Below the pieces are notes generated by a model that made no database searches, had not been told where the DNA came from, and saw nothing but the letters and a program-made list of their open reading frames with translations. Made by a program: the position numbers and the translations under genes. Positions 1-8,716 of a DNA stretch of 41,619 bases are shown here, piece after piece; positions within the stretch are counted from its first letter, which is position 1; the number at the start of each line of letters is the position of its first letter. The stretch is from Bacteroidota bacterium. GTDB lineage: Bacteria > Bacteroidota > Bacteroidia > Bacteroidales > FEN-979. The DNA lies in contig JAPLDH010000045.1 in NCBI GenBank assembly GCA_026391355.1, positions 1 through 41,619 of the forward strand, in the 5' to 3' direction.

Positions 1-105
1 ATGCTTGCTGTTTTCTTTTATCTGCACCAGATCAAAACTCGCTAGTATTTCTTCAGGCGCAACTAATAATTTGGAATTTTTAATATCCATTTTATCTTTT
101 TCCAT
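1..105 (-). CDS. N-terminal part of a possible ISAon1-type transposase (cut by window edge)
   Basis: A reading frame on the minus strand starts with ATG at 105 (a second ATG is at 90) and runs off the left edge after 35 codons. The visible peptide reads roughly MEKDKMDIKN..., then VAPEEILASFDLVQIKE. This resembles the short N-terminal region of ISAon1-family transposases of Bacteroidota, which have an EEILxxFDLVxIKE-like opening. Only this stub can be seen, so the DDE catalytic part and the terminal inverted repeats cannot be checked. It is transcribed away from the radical SAM gene at 225. It could equally be another small Bacteroidota protein. Confidence 0.4.
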   Translation of the reverse strand, partial: MEKDKMDIKNSKLLVAPEEILASFDLVQIKENSKH

Positions 106-149
106 CTTATACGTAGCACCTCAAAAAAAGATACAGCCAATAATTACGT

Positions 150-157
150 TAATTTTG
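150..157 (+). promoter_or_regulatory. Bacteroidota-type -7 promoter element
   Basis: TAATTTTG matches the TAnnTTTG -7 element of the Bacteroidota housekeeping sigma factor. It lies 68 bases before the ATG at 225. No convincing TTG-type -33 element is seen at the expected distance. Confidence 0.35.
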
Positions 158-224
158 CTTCCGGGAATACAGTATATATAATCCAAAGGAACGTTCAAAA
201 GTACTGAAAAATATAACCCTTGTT

Positions 225-1163
225 ATGAATTTCGACAATCCCCTGACTCAACTTGACGTACTTAAAGATTGTACGATCTGCCCCAGGAATTGTCATGCTG
301 ACAGGTTCTCCTGTAAACCGGGTTATTGTAAGAGCGATGCTTCATTTAACATTTCTTCGATTTGCATTCATAGTGGCGAGGAACCACCGGTTAGTGGAAA
401 AGAGGGGATATGCAACGTGTTTTTTACGAATTGCAACCTTCAATGCATCTATTGCCAGAACTGGCAGATCAGTGATACAAGGGTAAAGAGGCAGGATACT
501 CAAATGACCTTTGAACAGGTCGTGGAAAGGATAATTCACATACTGGATAAAGGAATTAACAGGGTTGGATTTGTATCTCCTTCACACTTTGTTCCTCAGG
601 TGAAAGCCATCATTCACGCTGTGCAATTGCTTGGATATCGCCCTGTTTGGGTGTACAACTCCAATGGGTTTGATAAAGTGGAAACCTTAAGGTCCTTGGA
701 AAATCTCATCAATGTTTACCTGCCTGATTTCAAGTATTCCGACCCTGAAATCGCCAGTGAATATTCTGATGCAGCCGACTATCCCGGAATTGCTGCATCC
801 GCATTGAAAGAGATGTACCGGCAAAAAGGCGCTGCCTTGCACCTTTCAGATGTAGGAACGGTTGAATCCGGTATCATCATCCGCCATCTTGTTCTTCCCG
901 GTCATGTAACCAACAGCCTGGGGGTTCTGCGTTACATCGCTGAAGAAGTATCACAACGTTTGCACATTTCTCTGATGTCACAATATTATCCTACTCCCGG
1001 TGTCTCATGTCACCCTGAACTGAAGAGGACAGTGACCTCAGAAGAATATAAGATGGTAACTTCTGAAATGGAAAAACTTGGCTTGTACAATGGATGGATC
1101 CAGGAACCTGAAAGTACACGGAATTATCGTCCTGATTTTAATCAGGATCATCCTTTTGAATAA
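225..1163 (+). CDS. Radical SAM protein, pyruvate formate-lyase activase-like
   Basis: This 312-residue protein has the radical SAM cysteine triad as CNLQCIYC at residues 70-77 (C70, C74, C77, CxxxCxxC), followed by QNW. Such proteins bind a 4Fe-4S cluster and cleave S-adenosylmethionine to start radical chemistry. An extra N-terminal cysteine group (C16, C19, C23, C30, C35) could hold a second metal site. The overall build matches the cytosolic PFL-activase-like group often annotated as radical SAM protein, whose substrate is unknown. The ATG at 225 is the first in frame. The 3' end overlaps the convergent aat gene by 26 bases. The family call is firm; the reaction is not known. Confidence 0.85.
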   Translation: MNFDNPLTQLDVLKDCTICPRNCHADRFSCKPGYCKSDASFNISSICIHSGEEPPVSGKEGICNVFFTNCNLQCIYCQNWQISDTRVKRQDTQMTFEQVVERIIHILDKGINRVGFVSPSHFVPQVKAIIHAVQLLGYRPVWVYNSNGFDKVETLRSLENLINVYLPDFKYSDPEIASEYSDAADYPGIAASALKEMYRQKGAALHLSDVGTVESGIIIRHLVLPGHVTNSLGVLRYIAEEVSQRLHISLMSQYYPTPGVSCHPELKRTVTSEEYKMVTSEMEKLGLYNGWIQEPESTRNYRPDFNQDHPFE

Positions 1164-1842
1164 TATTTTCCCATTTCCCTCTCAACGTAGGGAACCGCAA
1201 GGCTTTTTGTAATAATGATAAGTATTCTTCCCTTGAGATCGCTTCTGCCCCGAGCCGGGATAAATGACTTGTCTCCATTTGTACATCAATAAATTGAAAG
1301 TCAAGTTCTTTGGCTGTTTCTACGAGATGATATAATGCAGCTTTAGAGGCATCCGTCATGGTATGGAACATGGATTCACCAAAAAATACCTTCCCGAGTG
1401 ACACTCCGTATAAACCTCCGACAAGGTTGCCGTTGTAATAGCTTTCAAAGGAATGAGCAAACCCTGCATGAAAAAGGTCGGTGTAGGCACGCTTCATATC
1501 TGCTGTTATCCATGTTCCTGATTCCCCGGTTCTTTTCACTGAGCTGCACGTTGCTATTACTTTCCCGAACTGCTTGTCAGTTCTCAACTCAAAAACCTTT
1601 TTCCGGATGCTCCTCTGCATGCTGCCGGAGATATGAAATTTTTCAGGGATCAGGATGTATCTGGGATCAGGTGACCACCAGAGAATAGGTTGCCCTTTGG
1701 AATACCATGGAAAGATACCAAGAGAATATGCCTTCAACAAACGCGGAATACTTAAATCTCCTCCAACCGCAAGCAAACCATCCTCTTCTGCATAGGAAAC
1801 ATCCGGGAATACTATCTTTTCAGTAAGCTCAAAAACAGGCAT
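1138..1842 (-). CDS. aat: Leucyl/phenylalanyl-tRNA-protein transferase
   Basis: At 234 residues this is the usual length for Aat, the cytosolic enzyme that transfers Leu or Phe from charged tRNA to proteins with N-terminal Arg or Lys, marking them for ClpS/ClpAP degradation. Family motifs are clear: GGDLSIPRLLKAYSLGIFPW near residues 28-47, ILWWSPDPR soon after, and FGESMF with a GGLYGVSLG segment in the middle. The start ATG at 1842 lies 5 bases after the stop of the aminotransferase gene at 1848, so the two are probably one transcript. The 3' end runs into the convergent radical SAM gene. A clpS gene lies at 19485, so both ends of this N-degron route are in the window. Confidence 0.95.
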   Translation of the reverse strand: MPVFELTEKIVFPDVSYAEEDGLLAVGGDLSIPRLLKAYSLGIFPWYSKGQPILWWSPDPRYILIPEKFHISGSMQRSIRKKVFELRTDKQFGKVIATCSSVKRTGESGTWITADMKRAYTDLFHAGFAHSFESYYNGNLVGGLYGVSLGKVFFGESMFHTMTDASKAALYHLVETAKELDFQFIDVQMETSHLSRLGAEAISREEYLSLLQKALRFPTLRGKWENIIQKDDPD

Positions 1843-1847
1843 TTGAT

Positions 1848-3032
1848 TCAGATTTCATCCAGGCTTTTCAAAATAAGGGTACAGCAAAGTTCAATTTCAT
1901 CCATGGTTATCGTTAACGGAGGAGCAATCCGGAAAGTGTTAGGCTTAAAAAGGAACCAATCAATGATAATTCCGTTGTCGAGCATCCTTTCAGTCAGAAG
2001 AATCCGTTTTTCAGGATGCTTGATCTGGACACCCATCGCCAGCCCTTTCATCCGTATTTCAGCAACAGAGCGATGGATCACAATATTATCATGCAGAACC
2101 TTCCCTTTTAAAGCTGCTTCATTTATCAGGTTCCCGGAGGTAAGTACTTCGATACCGGCAAGGGAAGCAGCACAACTGACAGGGTGTCCTCCAAACGTGG
2201 TGATATGACCAAGTTCAGGGGCGAAGGCCAGCGTATCCATAACCTGCTTTGAGGAGATAAAAGCGCCGATTGGCATTCCAGCTCCCATGGCCTTTGCAAG
2301 GATCAGAATATCCGGAATAAAGTTATAATGCTCAAAACTGAACATGCAGCCTGTTCTCCCGAATCCCATCTGAACATCGTCTATAACAAGTAAAGCCCCC
2401 ATGTCAGTACACCTTTTACGGAGTTCCTCCAGGTACCCTTGTTCAGGAAGAATGATCCCGGCTTCGGCCTGGATCGTTTCGGCAACTACACATGCTGTTC
2501 TTGCCGAGATTCTTTGAAGGTCATTTAATTTATTGAATTCAAGAAATTTAATATCAGGCAGTAATGGGCGGAAGGCATTTTTCAGATACTCATTTCCCAG
2601 GATACTCAACGCACCTTGTGTACTGCCATGGTAAGCATTTTGAAAAGCGATGATCTCCGTTCGACCCGTAAAGCGTTTAGCAAGTTTCAACGCACCCTCC
2701 ACAGCTTCACTTCCGCTATTTACCAGGTAAACTGAAGATAATCCTTCCGGAAGAAATGAAACAAGCTTTTCGGCAAGCATAACCTGGGCAGATTGTATGA
2801 ACTCACCATAGACATTCAGGTAGAGATACTTGTCAAGTTGCTCTTTAATGGCAAGGATAACATGAGGATGACGATGTCCTGTATTACTGACCGATATCCC
2901 TGAAACAAGGTCAATATATTCCTTTCCATTGGTATCATATAAATATATCCCTTCTGCTTTTTCAATCTCAAGTCCGATCGGGTTAAAAGAGGGTAGTCCC
3001 AGATGCCGGAAAAATATCTCCCGCTGTGTCAT
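1848..3032 (-). CDS. Class III PLP-dependent aminotransferase
   Basis: This 394-residue protein is of the acetylornithine/ornithine/GABA aminotransferase fold. It shows NTGHRHP early, the VNSGSEAVEGALKLAKR cofactor-binding stretch around residues 105-122, the cofactor-contacting Asp in VIDDVQMGFGRTG, and the Schiff-base lysine in ILAKAMGAGMPIGAF near residue 247. Full length is normal for the family. The amino donor cannot be read from the sequence; many Bacteroidota copies are annotated simply as aspartate aminotransferase family protein. It is followed at 5 bases by aat on the same strand. The start at 3032 is the first ATG of the frame and aligns with the family N-terminus. Confidence 0.9.
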   Translation of the reverse strand: MTQREIFFRHLGLPSFNPIGLEIEKAEGIYLYDTNGKEYIDLVSGISVSNTGHRHPHVILAIKEQLDKYLYLNVYGEFIQSAQVMLAEKLVSFLPEGLSSVYLVNSGSEAVEGALKLAKRFTGRTEIIAFQNAYHGSTQGALSILGNEYLKNAFRPLLPDIKFLEFNKLNDLQRISARTACVVAETIQAEAGIILPEQGYLEELRKRCTDMGALLVIDDVQMGFGRTGCMFSFEHYNFIPDILILAKAMGAGMPIGAFISSKQVMDTLAFAPELGHITTFGGHPVSCAASLAGIEVLTSGNLINEAALKGKVLHDNIVIHRSVAEIRMKGLAMGVQIKHPEKRILLTERMLDNGIIIDWFLFKPNTFRIAPPLTITMDEIELCCTLILKSLDEI

Positions 3033-3150
3033 GGCTCATTTTTTACTCTTCGAAATTAGCGAATAATTTATTATCCGGATGTTGATAAATTCAATCAACC
3101 CATAGAAGAGTGAAATTGAAGGGATAGTAAAGGATTAGCGTTAAAAAGAT

Positions 3151-3158
3151 TATTTTTG
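3151..3158 (+). promoter_or_regulatory. Bacteroidota-type -7 promoter element for the SDR gene
   Basis: TATTTTTG fits the TAnnTTTG element and sits 19 bases before the ATG at 3177, leaving a short leader. No clear -33 element is visible. Confidence 0.45.
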
Positions 3159-3176
3159 CCTGAAACACCATGAAAC

Positions 3177-3983
3177 ATGAAAGATAAAGTAGTAATTATC
3201 ACCGGAGCATCATCAGGGATCGGCAAAGCCCTTGCATTCGAATTTGCAGGAAGGGGAGCAAAAATTGTTTTGTCGGCAAGGAATGAAGAAAAGTTAAATG
3301 AAATATCCCAGGTTTTAAAACAGAATGGAACGGAAGTTTTAACAGTTAAAACAGATGTTTCAAAGGAATTCGATTGTAAAGATCTTATAGAAAGGACGGT
3401 CGCCGGTTTTGGAAGAATTGATGTGCTGATCTGCAATGCAGGAATTTCGATGCGTGCGCTTTTTGAGGAGGTGAACCTGGATGTAATCCGTCAATTGATG
3501 AATACCAACTTCTGGGGAACCGTATATTGTTCAAAATTTGCCCTTCCTTACCTGATTGCTGCAAAGGGTTCCCTGGTTGGGGTATCATCTGTAGCGGGAT
3601 ACAAAGGATTACCGGGAAGAACGGGTTACTCTTCTTCAAAATTTGCAATTCAGGGATTGCTTGAGGTCATCCGGATTGAAAATATGAAGAAAGGTCTTCA
3701 TGTACTGATTGCCTGTCCCGGGTTTACGACTTCCAACATCAGGAAATTTGCACTTTCTAAAAATGGAAATTCCCAGGAAGAAACACCTCTTGACGAAAGC
3801 AAACTGATGCCTGCTGAAGTGGTCGCCGAAAAAATTGCAAACGCGGTTGTGAAAAGAAAAGACAGGATAATCTTAACGACGATGGGGAAATTAACCGTCC
3901 TTCTTAACAAATTTTTACCGTCACTAATGGATAAAATGGTATATAATCACATGGCGAAGGAACCAAACTCCCCATTCACCTGA
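3177..3983 (+). CDS. Short-chain dehydrogenase/reductase
   Basis: This is a classical SDR of 268 residues with a Rossmann fold. It has the dinucleotide-binding TGASSGIGKA at residues 10-19, the NAG motif (CNAGIS) near residue 90, catalytic Ser in VGVSSVAG, and YSSSK as the YxxxK pair around residues 152-156. The basic residue after the second strand (SARNEEK) suggests NADP(H). The substrate is unknown. It is the only plus-strand gene in a run of minus-strand metabolic genes and has its own promoter-like element upstream. A second ATG at 3170 opens only a five-codon frame, so 3177 is the start. Confidence 0.9.
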   Translation: MKDKVVIITGASSGIGKALAFEFAGRGAKIVLSARNEEKLNEISQVLKQNGTEVLTVKTDVSKEFDCKDLIERTVAGFGRIDVLICNAGISMRALFEEVNLDVIRQLMNTNFWGTVYCSKFALPYLIAAKGSLVGVSSVAGYKGLPGRTGYSSSKFAIQGLLEVIRIENMKKGLHVLIACPGFTTSNIRKFALSKNGNSQEETPLDESKLMPAEVVAEKIANAVVKRKDRIILTTMGKLTVLLNKFLPSLMDKMVYNHMAKEPNSPFT

Positions 3984-3987
3984 TAAC

Positions 3988-5223
3988 TCAGTAAGCCATT
4001 GGAAACTTATTCGATTCCATATCATCCTTTATTTTTTTTTTGGAATCAACACTTTCAAATGCTTGTTCAAGATCGGCAAGAAGGTCTGCTTCATCTTCAA
4101 TACCTATTGATAACCGGATCATGGAGGGGGAAATTCCTGCCTTTCTCATTTCCGTTTCACCCATTGCAGAGTGAGTGGTAGAAGCGGGATGGGTAACGAT
4201 TGTCTTACATGTTCCCAGGTGTGTTGCATGAATGATGATTTTCACTGCGTCGATAAACCGGGTAGCATCTTCATAATTTCCATTCAGTTCAAATGACATC
4301 AGCGAACCACATCCTTTCATCTGGGGGGCTATCAGCTCATGAAAAGGATTCGAGACAAGCCCCGGGTAGTTGACAAAATTAACTTTGGGATGCTTTTCAA
4401 GATACGAGGCAATGACCATTGCATTATGGCAATGACGTTCCATTCGTAAAGCTAGTGTTTCGAGACCGTTCAGGCTTAACCATGCATTAAACGGTGCCAT
4501 TGCCGGGCCCAGGTACCGGATTCCGTTCTGACGAATTCCTTCAACCAGGTCCTTGCTTCCGCATATGATACCCCCGAGGCTTGTCGCATTGCCGCAAATA
4601 TATTTGGTTGTTGAATGAACAACTATATCAGCCCCAAGGTTAATGGGTAATTGTAAAGCAGGGGTTGTCAATGTATTATCAACAACAAGGGGAAGATTTT
4701 TCGATTTGGCCAGTGCTGCAAGAAGAGGAATATTCCCGATAAACAATCCCGGATTACTTGGCGATTCAACAAATAAAAATTTTGTTTTTGGGGTAATGGC
4801 TGCCTCCCATGCGTCAATGGATTCTGGAGTTGTTACCCAGTTGACTTTTGCTCCCATTTTTGGTAATCCTACATTGAATAACCCAAAAGTTCCGCCATAA
4901 ACGCGGTTTGAAGATACTACCTCGTCTCCCGGGTTTAAAAGATGATGTGTCAGTAAAAAGATAGCAGCCATTCCTGAAGCTGCTCCAATTGCAGATTCCG
5001 TATTTTCCAGGGCTGCCATTCTTTTTTCAAACACCTGGACAGTGGGATTATCCCACCTCCCGTAAGTAAAACCCGGTTTTTCACCGGTAAAGATTTCTGC
5101 AGCTTCTTTGGCATCAAGGTATGGATAAGCTACCGATTGATAAATTGGTGTGGACATGGAATCAGGTTGAAATCCTGTATGTCCTGCATGAATAGCTTTG
5201 GTATTAAATCCGTATTTTGTCAT
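3988..5223 (-). CDS. Trans-sulfuration family PLP enzyme (methionine gamma-lyase or O-acetylhomoserine sulfhydrylase-like)
   Basis: At 411 residues it fits the Cys/Met metabolism PLP family. It has TKAIHAGH at the N-terminus, FTYGRWDNPTV with the phosphate-contacting Tyr and Arg, the SGMAAI segment, VVDNTLTTPALQ, and the PLP lysine in HSTTKYICG near residue 207. The family splits replacement and elimination reactions on sulfur amino acids or their O-acyl homoserine precursors, in the cytosol. The exact member cannot be settled by eye. The C-terminus carries about 20 charged residues beyond the fold. It is convergent with the SDR at 3177. Confidence 0.9.
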   Translation of the reverse strand: MTKYGFNTKAIHAGHTGFQPDSMSTPIYQSVAYPYLDAKEAAEIFTGEKPGFTYGRWDNPTVQVFEKRMAALENTESAIGAASGMAAIFLLTHHLLNPGDEVVSSNRVYGGTFGLFNVGLPKMGAKVNWVTTPESIDAWEAAITPKTKFLFVESPSNPGLFIGNIPLLAALAKSKNLPLVVDNTLTTPALQLPINLGADIVVHSTTKYICGNATSLGGIICGSKDLVEGIRQNGIRYLGPAMAPFNAWLSLNGLETLALRMERHCHNAMVIASYLEKHPKVNFVNYPGLVSNPFHELIAPQMKGCGSLMSFELNGNYEDATRFIDAVKIIIHATHLGTCKTIVTHPASTTHSAMGETEMRKAGISPSMIRLSIGIEDEADLLADLEQAFESVDSKKKIKDDMESNKFPMAY

Positions 5224-5325
5224 GTAACCTCCCGTTTTTTGAATAATTAATGAATTCTCTGCTGAATAGTTTTGGTTATCAAACGTACAACTTTTTTATT
5301 AAACTCAACCAATGTACCACTTAAT

Positions 5326-6084
5326 TTAGCTTCGCAAGTATGATCCTCCGTTCACATCTATGATTGCACCGGTCATGTACTCAGAACCATCACCGGCAAC
5401 CATCAGGGTTGCATACGCTATTTCTTCAGGTTTGGCTGTTCGTCTCAGGGGCGATTGAAGCCGGATGGCTTCGCCTTCAGGTTCATCAAGAAATTGCCGG
5501 GTCATGTCAGTCTCCACCCAACCTGGTGCTATTGCAAAAACAAAAATATTATAGGGGGCAAGTGCAACAGCTAATGATTGACTCAGGGAGTTCATTCCGG
5601 CTTTGCTGGCGCCATATCCCGGGCTTTCAGGTTCACCGCGAAAAGCTCCTCGGGAAGTGATATTGATTATTTTACCACCCCCTTGATCAATCATCTGTCT
5701 TACAGCATAATAACAAACATTTGCAGTTCCTGTAAGGTTGACCTCGATCGTCCTGCTCCAAACTTTTTGCCAGACTTCTACCGGATCTTCCTCGATAAGA
5801 TGGTGTTTGAAAATACCAGCATTGTTAACCAGGATATCCAACCGGCCAAATTGCCGGATGATGGTATCGACCATTTTTCCAACCTCATCAATTTTGCTGA
5901 TATCTGCCTTTACCTTCAGATGCATTCCTCCATTCAAGGTTTGTAAAGTTTCCTGTGCGGTTTTCTCATCGCTGTTATAATTGATAACAACGGATGCACC
6001 CGCACCTGCAAATGCAACAGCAATCGACTTCCCGATCCCTTTGGAACCGCCGGTAACAAGAACTACCTTTCCCTTGAAGTTCAT
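5326..6084 (-). CDS. Short-chain dehydrogenase/reductase, FabG-like
   Basis: This SDR has 252 residues, the typical FabG length. It shows [11 protein letters not shown] at residues 10-20, NNAGIF near residue 90, catalytic Ser in ITSRGAF, YGASKAG as the YxxxK pair, and a C-terminal GAIIDVNGG characteristic of 3-oxoacyl-ACP reductase-like SDRs. A role in general carbonyl reduction is likely. There is no fatty-acid gene nearby, so a FabG function proper is not implied. It lies 70 bases downstream of the ornithine cyclodeaminase-like gene on the same strand and may share its transcript. Confidence 0.9.
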   Translation of the reverse strand: MNFKGKVVLVTGGSKGIGKSIAVAFAGAGASVVINYNSDEKTAQETLQTLNGGMHLKVKADISKIDEVGKMVDTIIRQFGRLDILVNNAGIFKHHLIEEDPVEVWQKVWSRTIEVNLTGTANVCYYAVRQMIDQGGGKIINITSRGAFRGEPESPGYGASKAGMNSLSQSLAVALAPYNIFVFAIAPGWVETDMTRQFLDEPEGEAIRLQSPLRRTAKPEEIAYATLMVAGDGSEYMTGAIIDVNGGSYLRS

Positions 6085-6154
6085 CCTGTCTTTTAGTTAA
6101 TAAAATCAGTTTTCAATTCGCCGGGATATTTCGAACCGATTTTGTATTTCAGGT

Positions 6155-7132
6155 TTATATTTCAACATTGATCCCGATCCCTGCAGCCATAGCACGCTGG
6201 TACACAAGGTGTGCAGCGGCTACATCCTGTATCGCCAGTCCGTTGGATTTGAAAATGGTGATCTCCTTTTCATTCGTCCTGGCGGGTTTTTTCCCGGTAA
6301 TGATTTCACCCAATTCTGCATAAAAATGAGATTCAGTAATGGCCCCTTCAGCAACAGGAATGATAATATCACCGGCTTCTTTAAAGCAGGCTTCACGCGA
6401 ATCACCGATAAACTTGGAACGCTTTACAATAGCGGTATCCAATTCCCTTGCATTGGGTGTATGGCTCCCTATGCCATTGATATGGGTTCCTTCTTTGATT
6501 TTATTTCCATCAAACAATGGGGCGGAAGATGATGTTGCTGTGCAGATAATGTCGGCTGCCAGGACTTCTTCCGGAGATTTTGCCTTAATAATCTCAATGT
6601 TCAGCTTTTTATCCATATCAGCGATAAAATTTGAGGCTGCTTCATCAGAAATATCAAAGACGATTGCTTTGGAGATCTGCCGGGCTTCTGTAATCGCCCA
6701 GAGTTGCATTCTTGCCTGGACACCCGATCCGAAGATACCTGCAACCTGGTTTGCATCTTTCCGCGATAGGTACCTGGTGGCAACTCCGCTGGCCGCACCT
6801 GTCCTCACTGCAGTGAGATATCCTCCGTTCATAATACACAGAACATCTCCTGTCAGCGGATCTTGTAAAAGAACCTTACCTATTGTAGTAGGCAGGTTAT
6901 GTTTTGCCGGATTGTTCTTATAAACAGTAACCACCTTGCAGGCCAACGCTCCCATCTGCTTAAGGTATGCAGGCATATATAAGGAGATTCCGTCAGGTGG
7001 AGCGATCCCGATGCGTAAAGGCAACACTGCGGTTCCATTCGATAATTCACTGAATGCCTCTTCCATAGCATTCATACACGCTTTCATGTCAAGTACAGAA
7101 GCGACTTCATTTTTGTTGAGTATTAAGGTCAT
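6155..7132 (-). CDS. Ornithine cyclodeaminase / mu-crystallin family protein
   Basis: This 325-residue protein has the family's LRTGAASG-like stretch ([16 protein letters not shown]) and the NAD-binding [13 protein letters not shown] around residues 138-150, plus the conserved HINGIGSH segment. Members include ornithine cyclodeaminase, alanine dehydrogenase and ketimine reductases, all NAD(P)-dependent and cytosolic. Which of these it is cannot be read directly. Its neighbourhood of amino-acid PLP enzymes fits a small amino-acid catabolism or imino-acid role. The start ATG at 7132 matches the family N-terminus ([10 protein letters not shown]). Confidence 0.9.
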   Translation of the reverse strand: MTLILNKNEVASVLDMKACMNAMEEAFSELSNGTAVLPLRIGIAPPDGISLYMPAYLKQMGALACKVVTVYKNNPAKHNLPTTIGKVLLQDPLTGDVLCIMNGGYLTAVRTGAASGVATRYLSRKDANQVAGIFGSGVQARMQLWAITEARQISKAIVFDISDEAASNFIADMDKKLNIEIIKAKSPEEVLAADIICTATSSSAPLFDGNKIKEGTHINGIGSHTPNARELDTAIVKRSKFIGDSREACFKEAGDIIIPVAEGAITESHFYAELGEIITGKKPARTNEKEITIFKSNGLAIQDVAAAHLVYQRAMAAGIGINVEI

Positions 7133-7194
7133 AAAGATTCTGTTGTTTTGTTATTAGGTGGTCAAATGTAATTCGAAATTTTGAAATAATAATA

Positions 7195-7218
7195 ACAAGG
7201 TGACAAGGTGACAAGGTA
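7195..7218. repeat. Three tandem 8-base repeats
   Basis: The unit ACAAGGTG occurs at 7195-7202 and 7203-7210, then ACAAGGTA at 7211-7218, in the short gap between the divergent ends of two minus-strand genes. No function is visible; it looks like replication slippage. Confidence 0.7.
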
Positions 7219-7264
7219 TAATAAAATATAGTACCTCTACTAATAGCTGGTGCCTCGTGCCTGA

Positions 7265-8167
7265 TTACGACCTTGGATGAAACTGAATAATGGTACTCCT
7301 CAGATATGACCGGTCGAGGTGGGTGTAAATCTCGGTCGTTGTGATTGATTCATGTCCAAGCATTTCCTGAACAGCGCGCAGATCAGCGCCTCCTTCAACA
7401 AGATGCGTTGCAAATGAATGTCGGAAAGTGTGGGGACTGATATTCTTTTTTAAGCCGGTTTTGATGACCAGATCCTTTATTATTGTGAAGATCATTACAC
7501 GGGACAGCATACTGCCTCGCCTGTTTAAAAAAAGAACATCTTCATGTCCTTTCTTCAGCATCATAAGATTGCGAACTGTTTGAAGGTAGATTGTAATATG
7601 CTTTTGGGCAGTATTTCCAATAGGCACCAACCTCTCCTTATTTCCTTTCCCGGTCACCCTGATATACCCCTCGTTAAAGAAAAGGTTCGATATCTTCAGA
7701 TTAATTAGTTCCGAAACCCTTAAGCCGCAACCATACAGTGTTTCAAGGATGGCCTTATTACGTTCTCCTTCCGGTTTGCTCAGGTCAATTGCCCCGATCA
7801 ACAGGTCAATTTCTTCAATATTTAGTGTGGCCGGTAACTTCCTGCCCACCTTCGGAGCTTCAAGGTTTTCAGTCGGATCCAACTGAATCAGGTTCTCAAG
7901 CAACATGTATTTGTAAAATGCTTTTAACCCGGAAATGACCCTTGCCTGTGTACGGGCTGTCATTCCGAGTTCATTTATCCATTTCAGAAAATCCTGGAGA
8001 TGACGGAGCTTGATCTGTTCCGGATTAATCATTAAATTTGCAGCAGAAAGATATTGTCTCAGCTTGTCTACATCATGAATATAAGCTTCTACCGAATTCG
8101 AGGATAAAGACTTTTCGAGTTGTAAAAATGCTTTGAAGCCGTTACTATAACTTTGCCACTCTTTCAA
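7265..8167 (-). CDS. xerD: Tyrosine recombinase, XerC/XerD family
   Basis: This 300-residue protein has the two-domain Xer layout: an N-terminal SAM-like core-binding domain (residues 1-90) and a C-terminal catalytic domain. The catalytic residues are visible: Arg in YGCGLRVSEL, Lys in VTGKGNKERLVP, His-x-x-Arg in HTFRHSFATHL, His in LGHESI, and the nucleophile Tyr in TEIYTH. Length and features match the chromosome dimer resolution enzyme acting at dif. It is therefore a housekeeping gene, not an integrase of a mobile element: it sits beside ribosomal protein and ftsY genes, with no phage genes adjacent. It may be the enzyme used by the element at 24.9 kb, which shows no integrase of its own. 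Confidence 0.9.
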   Translation of the reverse strand: MKEWQSYSNGFKAFLQLEKSLSSNSVEAYIHDVDKLRQYLSAANLMINPEQIKLRHLQDFLKWINELGMTARTQARVISGLKAFYKYMLLENLIQLDPTENLEAPKVGRKLPATLNIEEIDLLIGAIDLSKPEGERNKAILETLYGCGLRVSELINLKISNLFFNEGYIRVTGKGNKERLVPIGNTAQKHITIYLQTVRNLMMLKKGHEDVLFLNRRGSMLSRVMIFTIIKDLVIKTGLKKNISPHTFRHSFATHLVEGGADLRAVQEMLGHESITTTEIYTHLDRSYLRSTIIQFHPRS

Positions 8168-8207
8168 TGGAATCTATTTGGTAAGAGTGTTAAAAGTAAT
8201 AAAATAT

Positions 8208-8239
8208 TTTGGTTATTACCGGGAAAAGAATTAATTTTG
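8208..8239 (+). promoter_or_regulatory. Promoter of the rpmG operon
   Basis: TTTG at 8208-8211 and TAATTTTG at 8232-8239 are separated by 20 bases. This is the -33/-7 arrangement of Bacteroidota promoters, placed 28 bases before the rpmG start. Confidence 0.7.
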
Positions 8240-8267
8240 CAGTCCTTAAAAATATTCAGGTAAAAAA

Positions 8268-8456
8268 ATGGCAAAAAAGAGCAAAGATCAGCGGATTCAG
8301 GTCATCATGGAATGTACTGAACAGAAAACTTCAGGTGTTCCCGGCATTTCACGTTACATCACCAAGAAAAACAAGAAGAATACCCCGGAAAGATTGGAAT
8401 TGAAGAAATTCAATCCCTATCTTAGAAAAGTCACCGTTCATAAAGAAATTAAATAA
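8268..8456 (+). CDS. rpmG: Large-subunit ribosomal protein bL33
   Basis: This basic 62-residue protein has the bL33 pattern: [20 protein letters not shown] at the start, an aromatic/serine YIT stretch and a C-terminal [14 protein letters not shown]. It has no paired CxxC zinc motif; only one cysteine is present, so it is the zinc-free form. It is the first gene after a well-formed promoter, 20 bases before the DUF4295 gene. This order is usual in Bacteroidota. Confidence 0.95.
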   Translation: MAKKSKDQRIQVIMECTEQKTSGVPGISRYITKKNKKNTPERLELKKFNPYLRKVTVHKEIK

Positions 8457-8476
8457 CATTAAATAAGCTTACCACT

Positions 8477-8638
8477 ATGGCAAAGAAAGTTGTTGCTACA
8501 TTTCAAACCGGTACAGGTAAAGATTTTACGAAAATTATCCGGATGGTGAAATCACCTAAAACCGGAGCATATATTTTTAAAGACAACATTGTTCCTAACG
8601 ACCAGGTTAAGGAATTTTTAGCGAACGCTTCAAAGTAA
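8477..8638 (+). CDS. DUF4295 small basic protein
   Basis: The ATG at 8477 opens a 53-residue frame starting MAKKVVATFQTGTGKDFTKI and ending with QVKEFLANASK. It matches the DUF4295 family, found almost only in Bacteroidota between rpmG and ftsY. Its co-transcription with bL33 and high lysine content suggest a ribosome-associated role, but the function is not established. A hairpin terminator follows its stop codon. Confidence 0.85.
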   Translation: MAKKVVATFQTGTGKDFTKIIRMVKSPKTGAYIFKDNIVPNDQVKEFLANASK

Positions 8639-8653
8639 TCCATTTACTTTCTG

Positions 8654-8688
8654 AAAAAAAAGCTTTTTCATCAGGAAAAGCTTTTTTT
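8654..8688 (+). terminator. Rho-independent terminator after DUF4295 gene
   Basis: An A-rich run and GCTTTTTC pair with GAAAAGCTTTTTTT across a 5-base loop, leaving a T run. It falls between the ribosomal genes and ftsY and would partly separate them. Confidence 0.6.
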
Positions 8689-8716
8689 ATATCGGCTGTT
8701 TCCAAAAAAGCGTTAA

